Shown: in pieces, positions 1 through 8,089 of the stretch
How the letters are laid out: the number at the start of each line of letters is the position of its first letter
Position numbering within the stretch: position 1 is the first letter of the stretch
NCBI GenBank assembly: GCA_944325225.1
Contig: CALUZQ010000009.1
Location: forward strand, 1 to 55,981
DNA: 55,981 bases
Direction of reading: 5' to 3'
From: an uncultured Elusimicrobiales bacterium
GTDB lineage: Bacteria > Elusimicrobiota > Elusimicrobia > Elusimicrobiales > Elusimicrobiaceae
Made by a program: the position numbers and the translations under genes
Notes under the pieces: model-generated
What the model was told of the DNA's origin: nothing
What the model saw: only the letters and a program-made list of their open reading frames with translations
Database searches by the model: none

Positions 1-53
1 TCTGCGGTAACGGCCCGAAAGCCGGCGGTGCTAAACTTGATATCTTCACTCAT
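1..53 (-). CDS. Phosphoglucomutase/phosphomannomutase family protein, N-terminus only (cut by window edge)
   Basis: Only the first 17 codons are inside the window, reading MSEDIKFSTAGFRAVTA. This resembles the opening of the alpha-D-phosphohexomutase family (typically IKFGTxGWRxxxAE), which interconverts hexose 1- and 6-phosphates. The substrate cannot be judged from so little. The ATG (51-53 on the reverse strand) has no Shine-Dalgarno sequence, but a perfect TATAAT (63-68, reverse strand) lies 9 nt upstream, so the transcript may be leaderless. The gene is divergent from rlmN. Confidence 0.6.
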   Translation of the reverse strand, partial: MSEDIKFSTAGFRAVTA

Positions 54-176
54 CGTGCTGGTATTATACTAAAAAACGGCTTTTTTTTCACGCTTGCGGA
101 AAATGATATATAAATAAGGAAAGAGAAGCTGTCTTAAAATGATAAAATATATACAATCTATCATAAGGGAAGAAAC

Positions 177-1199
177 ATGAATTTTGAATTTGTAAAAAAA
201 TACATTAAAGAGGCCGGGCTGCCCAATTTTCGCATTGCCCAGGTGCAGGAGGCCGTTTTTAAAAAGGCCATCTCTTCGTGGGACGAAGCCACCAACTTGC
301 CTGCCCAGCTGCGCGAACAATTAAAGAAAGACTGTCCTCTTTTAAGTTTTGAAGTAACCGAAATCACTTGTTCCAAGCGTGATAAGGTAGCCAAAGCCCT
401 GTTGACCTTAAAGGACGGCTGGCGCATTGAAACCGTTTTGTTAAAACCGCAGGATACCTGGAGCGTGTGTGTGTCCAGCCAGGTGGGCTGTCCGCTGCGC
501 TGTTCATTCTGCAGTACGGGAAAAATGGGCTTTAAGCGCGACTTGACCCAAGAAGAAATTACCGACCAAGTGCTGATGTGGGCCCAATATGTGCGCAAAG
601 AAAAACTGGGCGAACGCATTTCCAGCGTGGTGTTTATGGGAATGGGGGAGCCGCTGTTGAATTATTTGAATGTGGTTAAAGCCGCTAAAGAACTGTCGGC
701 GGCCGACTTTTTAAATATCGGGGCGCGGCATATTTCCATTTCCACTTCGGGCATTGCCGATAAATTGCATAAATTGGCAGTGGATTTGCCGCAGGCCAAT
801 TTGGCCCTTTCGTTGCATAATGCCGACAATGCCGAACGCAGCCAAATTATGCCCGTTAACCGTAAATTTGATTTAGACGATTTAAAAAAAGCGTTGGAAG
901 AATATATCGCCATGACCGGACGGCAGGTATTTTTGGAATACTCCGTGATTGAAAATGTAAACAGCCGGCCGGAACATATCCGCAAACTGGCCGATTGGAT
1001 TTACAGCATTAAAGACAATTACCTGCTGCATGTGAATTTAATTGCCTGCAACTTGGGCCGCGGCGAAAAAACCGACGACCGTGTAGTGAAAGATTTTGCC
1101 GCCGGACTCAAAGCCATGGGAATCGGCGTTACCATTCGCAAGAGCATGGGCAACGATATTTTGGCCGCTTGCGGGCAGTTGGCATCTCAAAAAAAATAG
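177..1199 (+). CDS. rlmN: 23S rRNA (adenine-C2)-methyltransferase RlmN
   Basis: Radical-SAM enzyme that methylates C2 of A2503 in 23S rRNA (and, in some bacteria, A37 of certain tRNAs), using a methyl-cysteine relay. The 340-residue length is usual for the family. The radical-SAM cluster motif CxxxCxxC is at C105, C109 and C112 (VGCPLRCSFCSTG). The C-terminal cysteine that forms the protein-RNA crosslink is C332, in ILAACG. A GGxGEP-like segment (VVFMGMGEPLLN) is also present. The ATG at 177 follows AAGGGAAG. The stop codon overlaps the Shine-Dalgarno sequence of the downstream lipoprotein, so the two genes are co-transcribed. Confidence 0.96.
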   Translation: MNFEFVKKYIKEAGLPNFRIAQVQEAVFKKAISSWDEATNLPAQLREQLKKDCPLLSFEVTEITCSKRDKVAKALLTLKDGWRIETVLLKPQDTWSVCVSSQVGCPLRCSFCSTGKMGFKRDLTQEEITDQVLMWAQYVRKEKLGERISSVVFMGMGEPLLNYLNVVKAAKELSAADFLNIGARHISISTSGIADKLHKLAVDLPQANLALSLHNADNAERSQIMPVNRKFDLDDLKKALEEYIAMTGRQVFLEYSVIENVNSRPEHIRKLADWIYSIKDNYLLHVNLIACNLGRGEKTDDRVVKDFAAGLKAMGIGVTIRKSMGNDILAACGQLASQKK

Positions 1200-1207
1200 G
1201 AGGGGTT

Positions 1208-1645
1208 ATGAAGAAATTGAAAATTTTAGCGGCGGCGGTTGTATTGCTGGCCGGCTGCGCCACGCTGGAACAGAGCAATTTGGACTGGATTCCCATCGGG
1301 CCGGATTTCCCGCCGACAAAAGCCAAAAAAGTGGAAATTTTAGGAAGCAAAGGAGAAATAACCCGCCCTTACGGGAACCTGGGGCTCCTGCGCATTAAGA
1401 ATTTAAAGCCCGACCGCGATGTGCTGAAAATGGGGGTGGAAAAGGGCCGCCGCTTTGTGGCTTCCAAAGGGGCTGATGCAATGCTGATTGGCCAATACAA
1501 CAGCGCGGAGGACGGCGCTACCGACCCGCGTGTAACGCTGATTATCTATGCCATTAAATATGTGGATAATCTGACGGAAGAAGACGAAAAAGCCATTGAA
1601 GATTTTAAAGTATTGGGGATTTTAAATGAACGTTCTGATAGCTAA
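1208..1645 (+). CDS. Small lipoprotein of unknown function
   Basis: A 145-residue protein with a clear lipoprotein signal: MKKLKILAAAVVLLAGC, with lipobox LAGC, so Cys17 would be acylated and the mature part anchored in a membrane. The start at 1208 is chosen over an upstream in-frame start at 1169 because it directly follows AGGAGGGG and gives the signal peptide. The mature part is small and alpha/beta-like, with a conserved-looking core ending GADAMLIGQY. I do not recognise the family. It overlaps the ComB-QueC gene by 20 nt, implying coupled translation. Confidence 0.8.
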   Translation: MKKLKILAAAVVLLAGCATLEQSNLDWIPIGPDFPPTKAKKVEILGSKGEITRPYGNLGLLRIKNLKPDRDVLKMGVEKGRRFVASKGADAMLIGQYNSAEDGATDPRVTLIIYAIKYVDNLTEEDEKAIEDFKVLGILNERSDS

Positions 1646-3671
1646 AACCGTTGATGAATGCAAACAATGGACCGATGTGGCCGTAGTGGTAGATGTGCTG
1701 CGGGCGTCCACCACACTGTGCTCCTTGCTGGAGCGCGGCAAAAAAGAAGTGTTGGTTTTTGACCAAGCGGACCAGGCCGAATCTTTTGTGAAGGCCCATT
1801 CGGATTTTGAGGTTTATTCCGATATGGATTTATCTGTTTCACACGAGGATAATTCGCCGTATTTGGCGTCTAAATCCAATGCCCGCCGGCCTGCTTTGCT
1901 GGTTACCGCCGAGGGAACGCCGGCAATGCTGTGCGTGCGGGAAGCATCGCTGGTATTGCTGGGTGGGTTTTGCAATTTCTATGCGTTGGCGGAGACGCTG
2001 GCCAATCAAACCAAAGATGTCCTGCTGGTGCCCAGCTCGCTGTTTGGCGTGTCGGACGATGTAGAGGACGGGCTTTGTGTGTCTGCTTTAAAGGATTATA
2101 TCCAAGGCATCGGAAGCCCACAGGAAGCGATCGTAGAATTTAACAACACCATGCGGTATGGGGAATTTATGAAACAAGGCCCCAAAACCGCCGATAAAGA
2201 CGCTAAACTGGCTTTTAAGGTAAACGGAATCCCCGTCGTGCCCCAAATTAGTTTTTCGGCTGAGGGATACGGGGTCTGCTATATGTATGGCCAGCCCGCT
2301 CCCGCCCAATGGCTGGGCCAGAAAGCGGCGCCTGCCGTTCAACAGCCGGCGGACGACCCCGAACCGGCCGTCCGGCCTGATGCCGAAATCCCGGTGCCGG
2401 CTGCTGTTACACCCGCGGAAGAACTCCCGGCTGAGCCCACTGCTCCAATCCCGGTGCAAACCGCTGAGCAAGTGGCAGAGACGCCAGCCGAAAATACCGC
2501 GCCCCGTCCGGCCGCCGCTCCCGAAACGGCTCCGGCGCAAGAGCCGAATCCGCCCCAAGAGACAAGCACTGATTCCGCCGCCCAGGTAATGGCGCAAAAG
2601 GGCAAGCAGGCGGCTGAAGCTCTTCGGAAAGAGGCCGATGCTGTCAAAGAAAGTTTAGCGTCGGCTAAAGAGTCTGCTGGTAAAAAACTCAAAGGATTTT
2701 TCAGCGGCATTATACAAGCCGTAAAAGAAGAAAAAGCAGAATTAGAGCGGGAAATTGCCCCTCAGAAGCCGGCCCCGTTGAAATCGGAAATTCCCCAATC
2801 GGACGACTTGCTGGACGCTGTTTTGAAAAAGGCCGAAAAGACTTCGGCCCCGGAACCGGCGGCGCAAACGCCTGCCCAAACGCCTGCCCAAACGCCCGAA
2901 AATCCAACCGTCCGCCAGCCGGTTCGTCCCGACGCTTCGGCTGCTGTGCCCGCCGGGGAAGTAACTTTCGCCGGACAGGCCGCCGGATTTGGCCATAAAA
3001 AACGCAAAAAAGCCATTGTGCTGTTTTCCGGCGGATTGGATTCCACTACTTGTTTGTATTGGGCGATCGCCCACGGCTACGAATGCGAAGCGCTGACCGT
3101 TTCTTACGGGCAGCGCCATGACCGCGAAGTATTGGCCGCCCAGATGATTGCCCGTAATTTGGGCGTAAAACATCATTTAATTACGCTCAATCTGCCGTGG
3201 CTCTCCTGCTGTTCGCTGGTGGATAAAAAGCAGGAACTTCCCGATGTGGCCGTGGAGGATATCCCAAAAGAGGGAATTCCTTCCACCTATGTACCGGGGC
3301 GGAATCTGATGTTTTTAGCCATAGCGGGTTCGCTATTGGACTCCGTCGGCGCAGACGCTATCATCGCCGGCCCCAACGCGGTGGATTTTTCCGGCTATCC
3401 GGACTGTACCCCGGCGTTTTTTAAGGCCGCCGCCGATGCGCTTAACCGCGGTACAAAAACCGGCGTAAGCGAAGGAATAGAAGTACTGGCGCCGCTGATG
3501 CGGCTGTCCAAAGCGCAAATTGTCAAACTGGCGGCTAACTTGAAAGTACCGTTTGAGCTGACCTGGAGCTGTTATGCCGGGGGCCAAAAGCCGTGCGGGC
3601 ATTGTGATTCCTGCAAGCTGCGCGCCAAGGGATTTGCGGAAGCCGGCGTACACGATACCTCGCTGGACTAA
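1626..3671 (+). CDS. queC: Fusion: ComB-like (2-phosphosulfolactate phosphatase family) + 7-cyano-7-deazaguanine synthase QueC
   Basis: A 681-residue two-enzyme fusion. Residues 1-230 match the ComB family: VDVLRASTTLCSLLERG near the start, then DNSP, a TAEGT segment and a VEDGLC motif. The middle (about 240-455) is a Pro/Ala-rich linker with a charged helical stretch and an AQTP repeat. Residues 458-681 are a complete QueC: PP-loop FSGGLDSTT, STYVPGRNLMF, GPNAVDFSGYPDC, and zinc cysteines in CYAGGQKPCGHCDSC. QueC converts 7-carboxy-7-deazaguanine to preQ0, the precursor of queuosine, so this half is assigned firmly. ComB hydrolyses 2-phosphosulfolactate in coenzyme M synthesis, but many bacterial homologues have no proven role. 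The joining of the two is unusual. The reading frame is continuous with no frameshift. Confidence 0.9.
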   Translation: MNVLIAKTVDECKQWTDVAVVVDVLRASTTLCSLLERGKKEVLVFDQADQAESFVKAHSDFEVYSDMDLSVSHEDNSPYLASKSNARRPALLVTAEGTPAMLCVREASLVLLGGFCNFYALAETLANQTKDVLLVPSSLFGVSDDVEDGLCVSALKDYIQGIGSPQEAIVEFNNTMRYGEFMKQGPKTADKDAKLAFKVNGIPVVPQISFSAEGYGVCYMYGQPAPAQWLGQKAAPAVQQPADDPEPAVRPDAEIPVPAAVTPAEELPAEPTAPIPVQTAEQVAETPAENTAPRPAAAPETAPAQEPNPPQETSTDSAAQVMAQKGKQAAEALRKEADAVKESLASAKESAGKKLKGFFSGIIQAVKEEKAELEREIAPQKPAPLKSEIPQSDDLLDAVLKKAEKTSAPEPAAQTPAQTPAQTPENPTVRQPVRPDASAAVPAGEVTFAGQAAGFGHKKRKKAIVLFSGGLDSTTCLYWAIAHGYECEALTVSYGQRHDREVLAAQMIARNLGVKHHLITLNLPWLSCCSLVDKKQELPDVAVEDIPKEGIPSTYVPGRNLMFLAIAGSLLDSVGADAIIAGPNAVDFSGYPDCTPAFFKAAADALNRGTKTGVSEGIEVLAPLMRLSKAQIVKLAANLKVPFELTWSCYAGGQKPCGHCDSCKLRAKGFAEAGVHDTSLD

Positions 3672-3676
3672 GCCGT

Positions 3677-4012
3677 ATGTGGAAATACTATTTATTTTTA
3701 GCGGCGGCGATTGTCTGCGAAATTACAGGCACCAGTGCGTTAAAAGCGTCGCGCGGGTTTAGCGTGCCCGGCTGGGCGGTGCTGACGGCGGCGGCTTATG
3801 CAGGTTCTTTTTGGCTGTTGGGGCTGACGCTTAAAGGTATGGCGCTGGGCGTGGCTTACGCTATTTGGGCCGGCGTCGGAACGGTGTTGACGGTGCTGGC
3901 CGGAGTGGTTATTTTTAAAGAACGCCCGGATTTGCCCGCCTTGCTGGGCATGGGGTTGATTATTGCCGGGGTGGCGGTAATGAACTTGTTTTCCAAAACG
4001 ATATCCCACTAA
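3677..4012 (+). CDS. Small multidrug resistance (SMR) family transporter
   Basis: A 111-residue protein with four hydrophobic segments, the usual SMR size. The essential membrane-embedded glutamate is present in TM1 as Glu15, within AIVCEITGTSALKAS. The GxxYAIWAGVGTVLT segment of TM3 is typical of EmrE/SugE proteins. These dimeric inner-membrane antiporters export quaternary ammonium compounds, guanidinium or similar cations in exchange for protons. Sequence alone does not separate drug-export from guanidinium-export members. It starts 6 nt after the ComB-QueC stop, in the same operon. Confidence 0.9.
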   Translation: MWKYYLFLAAAIVCEITGTSALKASRGFSVPGWAVLTAAAYAGSFWLLGLTLKGMALGVAYAIWAGVGTVLTVLAGVVIFKERPDLPALLGMGLIIAGVAVMNLFSKTISH

Positions 4013-4022
4013 AGGAGAAATT

Positions 4023-4535
4023 ATGAAAAAAATCATGCTGTCCTTGTTTGCGTTTTGTTTGTGTTCGGCTGGTTTTGCGGCTCAGCCAGCGGATACGGCG
4101 GCGTCCCAGCCGGTAAATCAAGAAGAAACTGCCGCCGCACCGGTTACACCTGCAGCTCCGCAAGCGAAGAAAGACAATTTAACGACTGCCGAACAGAAAA
4201 AGGCCTTTAAAGCCCGCCAAAAACGCATTAAAAAATTGGTAAAACAGTATCGCAAAGCGTCCGAAGCGGAAAAACCGGCCATCAAAGCCCAGTTGTCCGA
4301 AGTGGTTTCCCAAAGTGTAGATGCGGGTATGGCGTATGTAAAAGCCCGTATTGCTGCCGAACGCGCCAATTTGGATAATTGGGAAGCCAAACTGCAGGAG
4401 AACGAGCAAAATCTGGCGCAGATTAAAGCGCGCCGGGTGGAAGATTTGCTCTCCGGCGAAGCGGAACGGCGCCATAAAGCGGCCCAGAAAAAATGGAAAA
4501 AACAAATGAAAGAAGCCGAAAAAAAGATGGACTGA
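4023..4535 (+). CDS. Secreted Ala/Lys-rich helical protein, unknown function
   Basis: A 170-residue protein with an N-terminal signal peptide (MKKIMLSLFAFCLCSAGFA, probable cleavage after FAA). A Pro/Ala-rich linker follows, then a long charged region (about 55-170) predicted to be mostly alpha-helical or coiled coil, ending in EAEKKMD. No catalytic motif or known domain is apparent. The start is supported by AAAGGAG 6 nt upstream. It is the last gene of the rlmN operon and is followed at once by a strong terminator. A periplasmic or envelope location is inferred. Confidence 0.75.
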   Translation: MKKIMLSLFAFCLCSAGFAAQPADTAASQPVNQEETAAAPVTPAAPQAKKDNLTTAEQKKAFKARQKRIKKLVKQYRKASEAEKPAIKAQLSEVVSQSVDAGMAYVKARIAAERANLDNWEAKLQENEQNLAQIKARRVEDLLSGEAERRHKAAQKKWKKQMKEAEKKMD

Positions 4536-4548
4536 CCGTTTATTTTAA

Positions 4549-4578
4549 AAAACTCCGGGATTATCCCGGGGTTTTTTG
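4549..4578 (+). terminator. Intrinsic terminator of the rlmN operon
   Basis: Stem CTCCGGGA / TCCCGGGG (4553-4560 with 4564-4571, one G-U pair), loop TTA, then TTTTTT. Confidence 0.88.
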
Positions 4579-4687
4579 TATCTGTATAAACCTAAAACAG
4601 CACTTTGCTGCGTGGGAACAAAACCTTGTAGTTTGAAAAATTTATGAGAATAGAATAGGAAGAGTATCAAATTGGGCGCAACGCCGC

Positions 4688-4713
4688 AAAAACCCCACTT
4701 TTTTAGTGTGGGG
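4688..4713 (-). terminator. Intrinsic terminator of the ACT-domain gene
   Basis: On the minus strand the stem is CCCCAC / GTGGGG (4708-4713 with 4693-4698), followed by a run of T. It lies just after the stop of the minus-strand ACT gene. The remaining bases from 4579 to 4687 show no gene. Confidence 0.7.
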
Positions 4714-4728
4714 CTCTGAGTCAAAAAG

Positions 4729-5139
4729 TTATTGGAATAATCCTGAGGATTCCAAGGCGTTAAGGGCTTTGGTAATATCGTTAACTACGATAATCCATCG
4801 GGTGTCCTGCCCGGTGCCGGCAGTTCCGTAAATGGTGGTAATATTAATGCCTCTCCCGGATAATACGCTTCCGATATCGCGTATGAGCCCCATACGGTTG
4901 GGCGCGTCCAGGCAGATGGCGTCGGTCTTAACGCTGGTAAAGCCGGCTTTGGTCAGCGCGTGGCTGATTTCTTGGTCGTACTTGACGGCCAAACGCACGA
5001 CGGCCGCATCGTAGCGGACATCTTGCGAAATGGCGATAACATCCACATTTTCATGCACGAATAAATCGGCGAAATTTTTCAGCGCTCCCGGCTCGTTAAT
5101 CAGGAATACGCTATATTGTTTAACCACACTGATAGCCAT
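4729..5139 (-). CDS. Tandem ACT-domain protein
   Basis: A 136-residue protein consisting of two ACT domains (about 5-65 and 70-136). The first opens YSVFLINEPGALKNFADLF and the second contains APNRMGLIRDIGSVLSGRGINI. ACT domains bind amino acids as allosteric regulators; stand-alone double-ACT proteins of this size are common in anaerobes and mostly lack an assigned ligand. AAGGGG upstream of the ATG supports the start, and a TATAAT lies about 40 nt upstream. It may sense an amino acid. Because the aspartokinase in this window lacks its own ACT domains, a regulatory link is possible but unproven. Confidence 0.85.
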   Translation of the reverse strand: MAISVVKQYSVFLINEPGALKNFADLFVHENVDVIAISQDVRYDAAVVRLAVKYDQEISHALTKAGFTSVKTDAICLDAPNRMGLIRDIGSVLSGRGINITTIYGTAGTGQDTRWIIVVNDITKALNALESSGLFQ

Positions 5140-5203
5140 GCAAACCCCTTAGGGCTTCAACTGCCCTTATTTGCATTATATCAAACCTACGGCAAATTCG
5201 TAC

Positions 5204-5232
5204 GAAAAAAACAGCCAGGAAAGCGGCTGTTT
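5204..5232 (-). terminator. Intrinsic terminator of the nuclease-suhB operon
   Basis: Minus-strand stem AAACAGCC / GGCTGTTT (5225-5232 with 5209-5216), followed by a T-rich tract. It lies 8 nt after the suhB stop. Confidence 0.85.
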
Positions 5233-5239
5233 GGAAAAA

Positions 5240-6031
5240 TCAATGCGTTGTTTGGGTTTTACGCAGGATATCCAGCATTTGCCGGTGTATTTTGCCGTTG
5301 CTGGCTAACAAAGTAGCCCCGTAGGAGGCGACGGTCTTGTAGGTTTTGCCGGTATAGTCGGTTACCTTTCCGCCTGCTTCCTGTAAAATCAGCACGCCGG
5401 CCCCCACATCCCAGGGGTTGAGGTTATCTTCCCAGTAGCCGTCGGTACGGCCCGCGGCAAGCCAGCATAAATCCAACGCGGCCGAGCCCGTGCGGCGCAC
5501 ATCGTGGCACGCGTTTAAAAAACCTTCAAACCGGGCCAGCAGTTCCGGCATGCGGGTAAAACGGTTGTAGGGAAATCCCGTTACCAACAGGGATTGTTCC
5601 AATTTTTTTGTTTTGGAAACATGAATTTTTTTGCCGTTTAAAGTAGCGCCTTTGCCTTTTTGAGCCAGGAAAGTTTCCCCGGTTATGGGATTGGTTACCC
5701 CGGCCAGAACGGGCTTTTCTTTATAAAAAAGGGCGATGGAAATCCCGCATTGGGGGAAAGTATGGGCAAAGTTGGTGGTTCCGTCAATAGGGTCAATGAC
5801 CCAGAGATAATCCGAACCGGTATTTTGGGTGCCGTTTTCTTCGGCCAGGTAATCGTGGGTCGGAAAATTTTTGCGGATAATTTCCAAAATGGTTTTTTGG
5901 CTGGCTACATCGGCCTGGGTTACCAGGTTGGCTTTTCCCTTTAATTCATATCCCACTTTCCCAAAGCGTTTTTGCACGGCCCGGCTGGCCGCTTGCAGGC
6001 ATTGTTTTAATACGGCCAATTCTTTTTTCAT
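5240..6031 (-). CDS. suhB: Inositol-1-monophosphatase family protein (SuhB-like)
   Basis: A 263-residue, full-length Mg2+-dependent sugar phosphatase. The metal-binding motifs are intact: E64-E65 in YLAEENG, then D80 and D83 in WVIDPIDGTTNF, and the distal NLNPWDVGAG. Family members hydrolyse inositol 1-phosphate or related phosphates (fructose 1,6-bisphosphate, NADP), so substrate is uncertain. Its ATG overlaps the stop of the upstream nuclease gene by 4 nt (6028-6031), indicating translational coupling. Confidence 0.9.
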   Translation of the reverse strand: MKKELAVLKQCLQAASRAVQKRFGKVGYELKGKANLVTQADVASQKTILEIIRKNFPTHDYLAEENGTQNTGSDYLWVIDPIDGTTNFAHTFPQCGISIALFYKEKPVLAGVTNPITGETFLAQKGKGATLNGKKIHVSKTKKLEQSLLVTGFPYNRFTRMPELLARFEGFLNACHDVRRTGSAALDLCWLAAGRTDGYWEDNLNPWDVGAGVLILQEAGGKVTDYTGKTYKTVASYGATLLASNGKIHRQMLDILRKTQTTH

Positions 6032-7518
6032 TCTTTAAACTCCAGCACTTCGGCCGTTTTTAGTTTTTCTTCCAGGTCCAGCATGGCTTTGCAGTCGTCC
6101 TCGTTATACATCAGTACCTTATTAAGCAGTTCGTTGTTGCCGGTTTTGAGCCAGCTGGTAAAATAGACCATACTGTCCATGGCTCCGCAGTCGTCCTGCC
6201 GCCAGTTGAATCCAAAGGCCGGGGCTGCTGCTTTTAAGGAAAAACTGGGGGCGGGCAGGTAAAATTGTTTGTTGACCGATACTTTTAAGTCGTAGCATAA
6301 ATCGCACAGGGCTTTTAGTTTGTCGGCGTCCTGCGGGTTTTTGGCGGCCAGGTTTTTCATCTTTTTTACTTCGTATTCCGTCCAGTGATAGAGGGCGGTA
6401 TCGGAAAAATCCTTGATGTAATCGTAGAATTGCTCAAAAATTTTAATTTCTTCTGCCGGCGTTTTGGCCACAAAGCTGACATATTTGTTTTCTTCTTTGT
6501 CCCAAATGCCGATTAAATAAACGAAGGAAACATTGTCTTTGGTAAAAGTTTCCGTGGCTTCAAAATCAAAATACAGGTTGTATTTCTTGACGGGCGGCGG
6601 GAAATGGCCCGCTTCGCGCAGAACCGGTTTGTTATGCAAGTAAGCCAGGGCGTTATAATAGGAATCGGTGGCGTGGGGCTCTTCCAGAATGCCGCGCAGT
6701 TTTTCCAGCCCGGCGCGGGCGACATCGTCGGTCGTATAGATTCCGTTGATTTTTAGGCATTGACGCATTTCGGTATTTAAGCCGGGCAGCATCAGCAAAT
6801 CTTTGCTTTGCGCCACTATTTTGTTGGCGTAGATGCGCCAGGGTGCGCTGGCGGCTTTGGGCGGCTTATGAGCTTCCGGCCGGGCTTTTCCGTCCCGGAT
6901 ACTGCGCCAGAAAGCTAGCTCCCGTTCCAACCGTTCGCCGTGGTCCCGGTATTGGACATCTATCGTGCGGTCCTTTAAAAATACGCGGGTCTGGGCCGGC
7001 GTGCGCTGTTGGGTTTTGCCTAATATGCGGTTTAGCAGGCAAACCTGCAGAGCATAATGTTCTTTTAAATCATGCGCCCGTTTGAATTGGAAAATATGAT
7101 AATGATACGGGCCAAAAACGCTGGGGGCTTCATCGGACCGGACCAGTAAATTTACGCTGCCATAAGTATTTTCGGGCAGGTCCCACAGCAGGGCGTTGGC
7201 GATGGCCTGTTCGCCGCGGGCCATCGCGGACAGGGTGTTTTTAAAACGGTCGGTTTCGTTTTCCCCGGATACGAATACTACGCCCGGAAATTCATTTTTA
7301 ATCCATTGGTCGCGGGTGTTGCGGTCCGTGCGGATTTTTAGATTTTCATAACGGTTGGGTTCGGCGACGGCCTCTTCCTTAGGGGCGTGGAACGAGCACC
7401 AGATACTAAAAGGATCTTCCAATAAAGAGAACATCTTGGAAGCATTAAAATCCTGTTTGCCGGGGGTGCGGCCTGCGGAAAGTTCATCAAATAAAGCGTG
7501 TATTTCGTTGTCTGTCAT
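6028..7518 (-). CDS. TM0106-like RecB-type nuclease with C-terminal RNase H-like domain
   Basis: A 496-residue protein. The N-terminal half resembles the RecB/Cas4-like PD-(D/E)xK fold (around FVSGENETDRFKNTL, then HYHIFQFKRAHDLKEHYALQ), followed by a helix-hairpin-helix-like segment near 250-290. The C-terminal part (about 315-496) is a ribonuclease-H-like exonuclease domain with DFEATETF and a terminal YNEDDCKAM. This layout fits the TM0106 family of putative nucleases, found in many bacteria with no firm role; DNA repair or processing is a reasonable guess. No Shine-Dalgarno sequence is seen; TAAAAT (7527-7532, minus strand) lies 8 nt before the ATG, so a leaderless transcript is likely. 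Confidence 0.8.
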   Translation of the reverse strand: MTDNEIHALFDELSAGRTPGKQDFNASKMFSLLEDPFSIWCSFHAPKEEAVAEPNRYENLKIRTDRNTRDQWIKNEFPGVVFVSGENETDRFKNTLSAMARGEQAIANALLWDLPENTYGSVNLLVRSDEAPSVFGPYHYHIFQFKRAHDLKEHYALQVCLLNRILGKTQQRTPAQTRVFLKDRTIDVQYRDHGERLERELAFWRSIRDGKARPEAHKPPKAASAPWRIYANKIVAQSKDLLMLPGLNTEMRQCLKINGIYTTDDVARAGLEKLRGILEEPHATDSYYNALAYLHNKPVLREAGHFPPPVKKYNLYFDFEATETFTKDNVSFVYLIGIWDKEENKYVSFVAKTPAEEIKIFEQFYDYIKDFSDTALYHWTEYEVKKMKNLAAKNPQDADKLKALCDLCYDLKVSVNKQFYLPAPSFSLKAAAPAFGFNWRQDDCGAMDSMVYFTSWLKTGNNELLNKVLMYNEDDCKAMLDLEEKLKTAEVLEFKE

Positions 7519-7568
7519 TATAAGGTATTTTAGCTTTTTTAAAGGGAGAATAAAAGCCGTTTGGCTTC

Positions 7569-7598
7569 TTGCCAGTGCGGCGGGTTATTTGCTACCAT
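7569..7598 (+). promoter_or_regulatory. Candidate promoter for the EIIA-permease operon
   Basis: TTGCCA (7569-7574), 18-bp spacer, TACCAT (7593-7598). Transcription would start only a few bases before the ATG at 7613. It is divergent from the nuclease promoter. Confidence 0.4.
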
Positions 7599-7612
7599 AA
7601 AAACCTGAGCAT

Positions 7613-8086
7613 ATGTTATCAAATGAACAAAGTAAAATAAATCTGGGCGGTTTGATTAGCCCTGCCCGTGTGTTGTTAGCGGACAGTTGCCCGGATAAAA
7701 AAGAATTGATTCTAAAGCTTGTCCAAGCCGTTTGCCGGGACTATACCCAATTGGATCCGGCCGATGTAACGGCCCAGGTACTCAAACGCGAAGAAGGCAT
7801 CAGCACCACCTTGGATACTGGGCTCTCCATTCCGCATGCGCGGCTGGAGGAATTGACGGATTTTGCCGCGGCGGTGGCTGTGCTGCGCCAACCGCTGGGG
7901 GATCCCTCCGGCAGCGATTTGCCCATTCGGGTTATGTTTTTGTTCCTTTCCCCGGCCAAACCGGTCTTTTTCCAGAAACATTTGCAAGTGCTCTCTGCAC
8001 TGGCCGAAAAATTTAAACCCGGTTTTATTGAAGAATTGGCCGGGCTGAAAACGGTGCAAGAGATTGCCGCCCGGCTGGCAGATTAA
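7613..8086 (+). CDS. PTS EIIA-type protein (PtsN/fructose-type)
   Basis: A 157-residue single-domain EIIA of the mannitol/fructose/nitrogen-PTS fold. The phospho-accepting histidine is H75, in GLSIPHARLEEL. EIIA proteins take phosphate from HPr and either pass it to an EIIB or act as regulators. No EIIB, EIIC, HPr or EI is nearby, and the next gene (4 nt gap) is an amino-acid permease, so a regulatory role on that transporter is more likely than sugar phosphorylation. The start lacks a convincing Shine-Dalgarno sequence. Confidence 0.85.
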   Translation: MLSNEQSKINLGGLISPARVLLADSCPDKKELILKLVQAVCRDYTQLDPADVTAQVLKREEGISTTLDTGLSIPHARLEELTDFAAAVAVLRQPLGDPSGSDLPIRVMFLFLSPAKPVFFQKHLQVLSALAEKFKPGFIEELAGLKTVQEIAARLAD

Positions 8087-8089
8087 TTT

